From positions 1 to 5,274 of the forward strand of contig UROL01000144.1 of assembly GCA_900549495.1 (NCBI GenBank): 5,274 nucleotides of DNA, in the 5' to 3' direction. A model generated the notes under the pieces. That model did no database searches and had not been told where the DNA came from. It saw only the letters and a list, made by a program, of their open reading frames with translations. The translations under genes were made by a program, and so were the position numbers. Of the stretch, positions 5,033 through 5,274 are shown piece after piece (position 1 is the first letter of the stretch; the number at the start of each line of letters is the position of its first letter). Source of the stretch: an uncultured Eubacteriales bacterium. GTDB taxonomy: Bacteria; Bacillota; Clostridia; Oscillospirales; Oscillospiraceae.

Positions 5033-5274
5033 TCAAAATTTTTCCAGAGAGCTGCTTAAAAATTGCCGGGTCTTGGGGGACTGGGGATTGCCGAACACCT
5101 GCTGGGGGGTGCCCTCCTCTTCGATGACACCGTCGGCCATGAAGATAACCCGGTCGGAGACGGATTTGGCAAATTCCATCTCATGGGTAACAATTATAAT
5201 GGTTCGCTCTGCGCTTTTCAAGCCCCGAATCACCCGCAGCACCTCGCCGGTGAGCTCCGGGTCCAGGGCCTGTC
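5033..5274 (-). CDS. Polar amino-acid ABC transporter ATPase (GlnQ/HisP type), C-terminal 79 residues
   Basis: Only the end of this gene is in the window; it enters from the right edge. The visible part begins in the D-loop (ALDPELTGEVL), continues to a beta strand and H-loop (TIIIVTHEMEFA with the catalytic His), then VSDRVIFMADGVIEEEGTP, and ends in the NPQSPKTRQFL tail. That tail is diagnostic of the family serving glutamine, histidine, cystine and other polar amino-acid importers. Walker A, Q-loop and signature are beyond the edge. The protein would work at the inner face of the membrane with a permease and an extracellular binding protein, presumably encoded upstream. The precise amino acid cannot be told from this fragment. 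The stop at 5033 is 15 bases ahead of yerC, indicating one operon. Confidence 0.92.
   Translation of the reverse strand, partial: QALDPELTGEVLRVIRGLKSAERTIIIVTHEMEFAKSVSDRVIFMADGVIEEEGTPQQVFGNPQSPKTRQFLSSSLEKF

Noticed and set aside
1..5274. CRISPR array, insertion sequence, phage or defence genes
   Set aside because: There are no spaced direct repeats, transposase, integrase, terminal repeats or recognised defence domains. The gene content is transport, lipid and regulatory housekeeping.

Overview
The window looks like a chromosomal segment of a GC-rich, low-GC-phylum (Firmicutes) anaerobe, most likely a gut Clostridia/Oscillospiraceae-type organism. The grounds are strong AGGAGG ribosome sites, near-consensus sigma-A promoters with 17-bp spacers, an ECF-type vitamin transporter, a YerC/YecD-type TrpR-like regulator, and secreted DUF4430 and DUF2284 proteins of kinds common in those bacteria. 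The taxon is inferred from gene content, not proven. The DNA is densely coding. There is no RNA gene, mobile element or CRISPR array, and no gene-free stretch longer than about 180 bases.

Layout. From the left edge to 1525, on the minus strand, lie ecfT and the start of ecfA: the membrane scaffold and ATPase of an energy-coupling-factor transporter. They overlap by 28 bases and run off the left end. A 139-base divergent intergenic region (1526-1664) holds the ecfT promoter, a near-consensus promoter for the rightward genes, and an imperfect 29-bp inverted repeat over the rightward -35 box that is a candidate operator. Rightward come a cysteine-rich DUF2284 protein (1665-2204) and a secreted protein with two tandem DUF4430 (transcobalamin-C-like) domains (2266-3084). 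The second gene has its own promoter and ends in a strong terminator. Leftward-reading from 4547 to 3135 is a two-gene operon: a TVP38/TMEM64 (DedA-superfamily, VTT) membrane protein and a PAP2-family membrane phosphatase/phosphotransferase. At the right edge, also leftward, are the last 79 codons of a GlnQ/HisP-type amino-acid ABC ATPase and a small YerC/YecD TrpR-like protein, closed by a hairpin with T-tracts on both strands.

How the genes may work together. The secreted DUF4430 protein and the divergent ECF module could form a capture-and-uptake system for a vitamin-like ligand. The DUF4430 domain resembles the ligand-binding C-terminal domain of transcobalamin, and ECF transporters import vitamins. 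The inverted repeat, and a matching half-site at the DUF4430 promoter, hint at shared control. This is inference: the substrate-binding S component is not in the window. The VTT and PAP2 pair plausibly acts on a phosphorylated lipid such as a polyprenyl carrier, because fusions of these two families are known. The YerC protein may be a local regulator of the amino-acid transporter it is transcribed with. I see no clearly new system. The best leads are the candidate operator, the DUF4430/ECF pairing, and the unusual PAP2 motifs beside the VTT protein.
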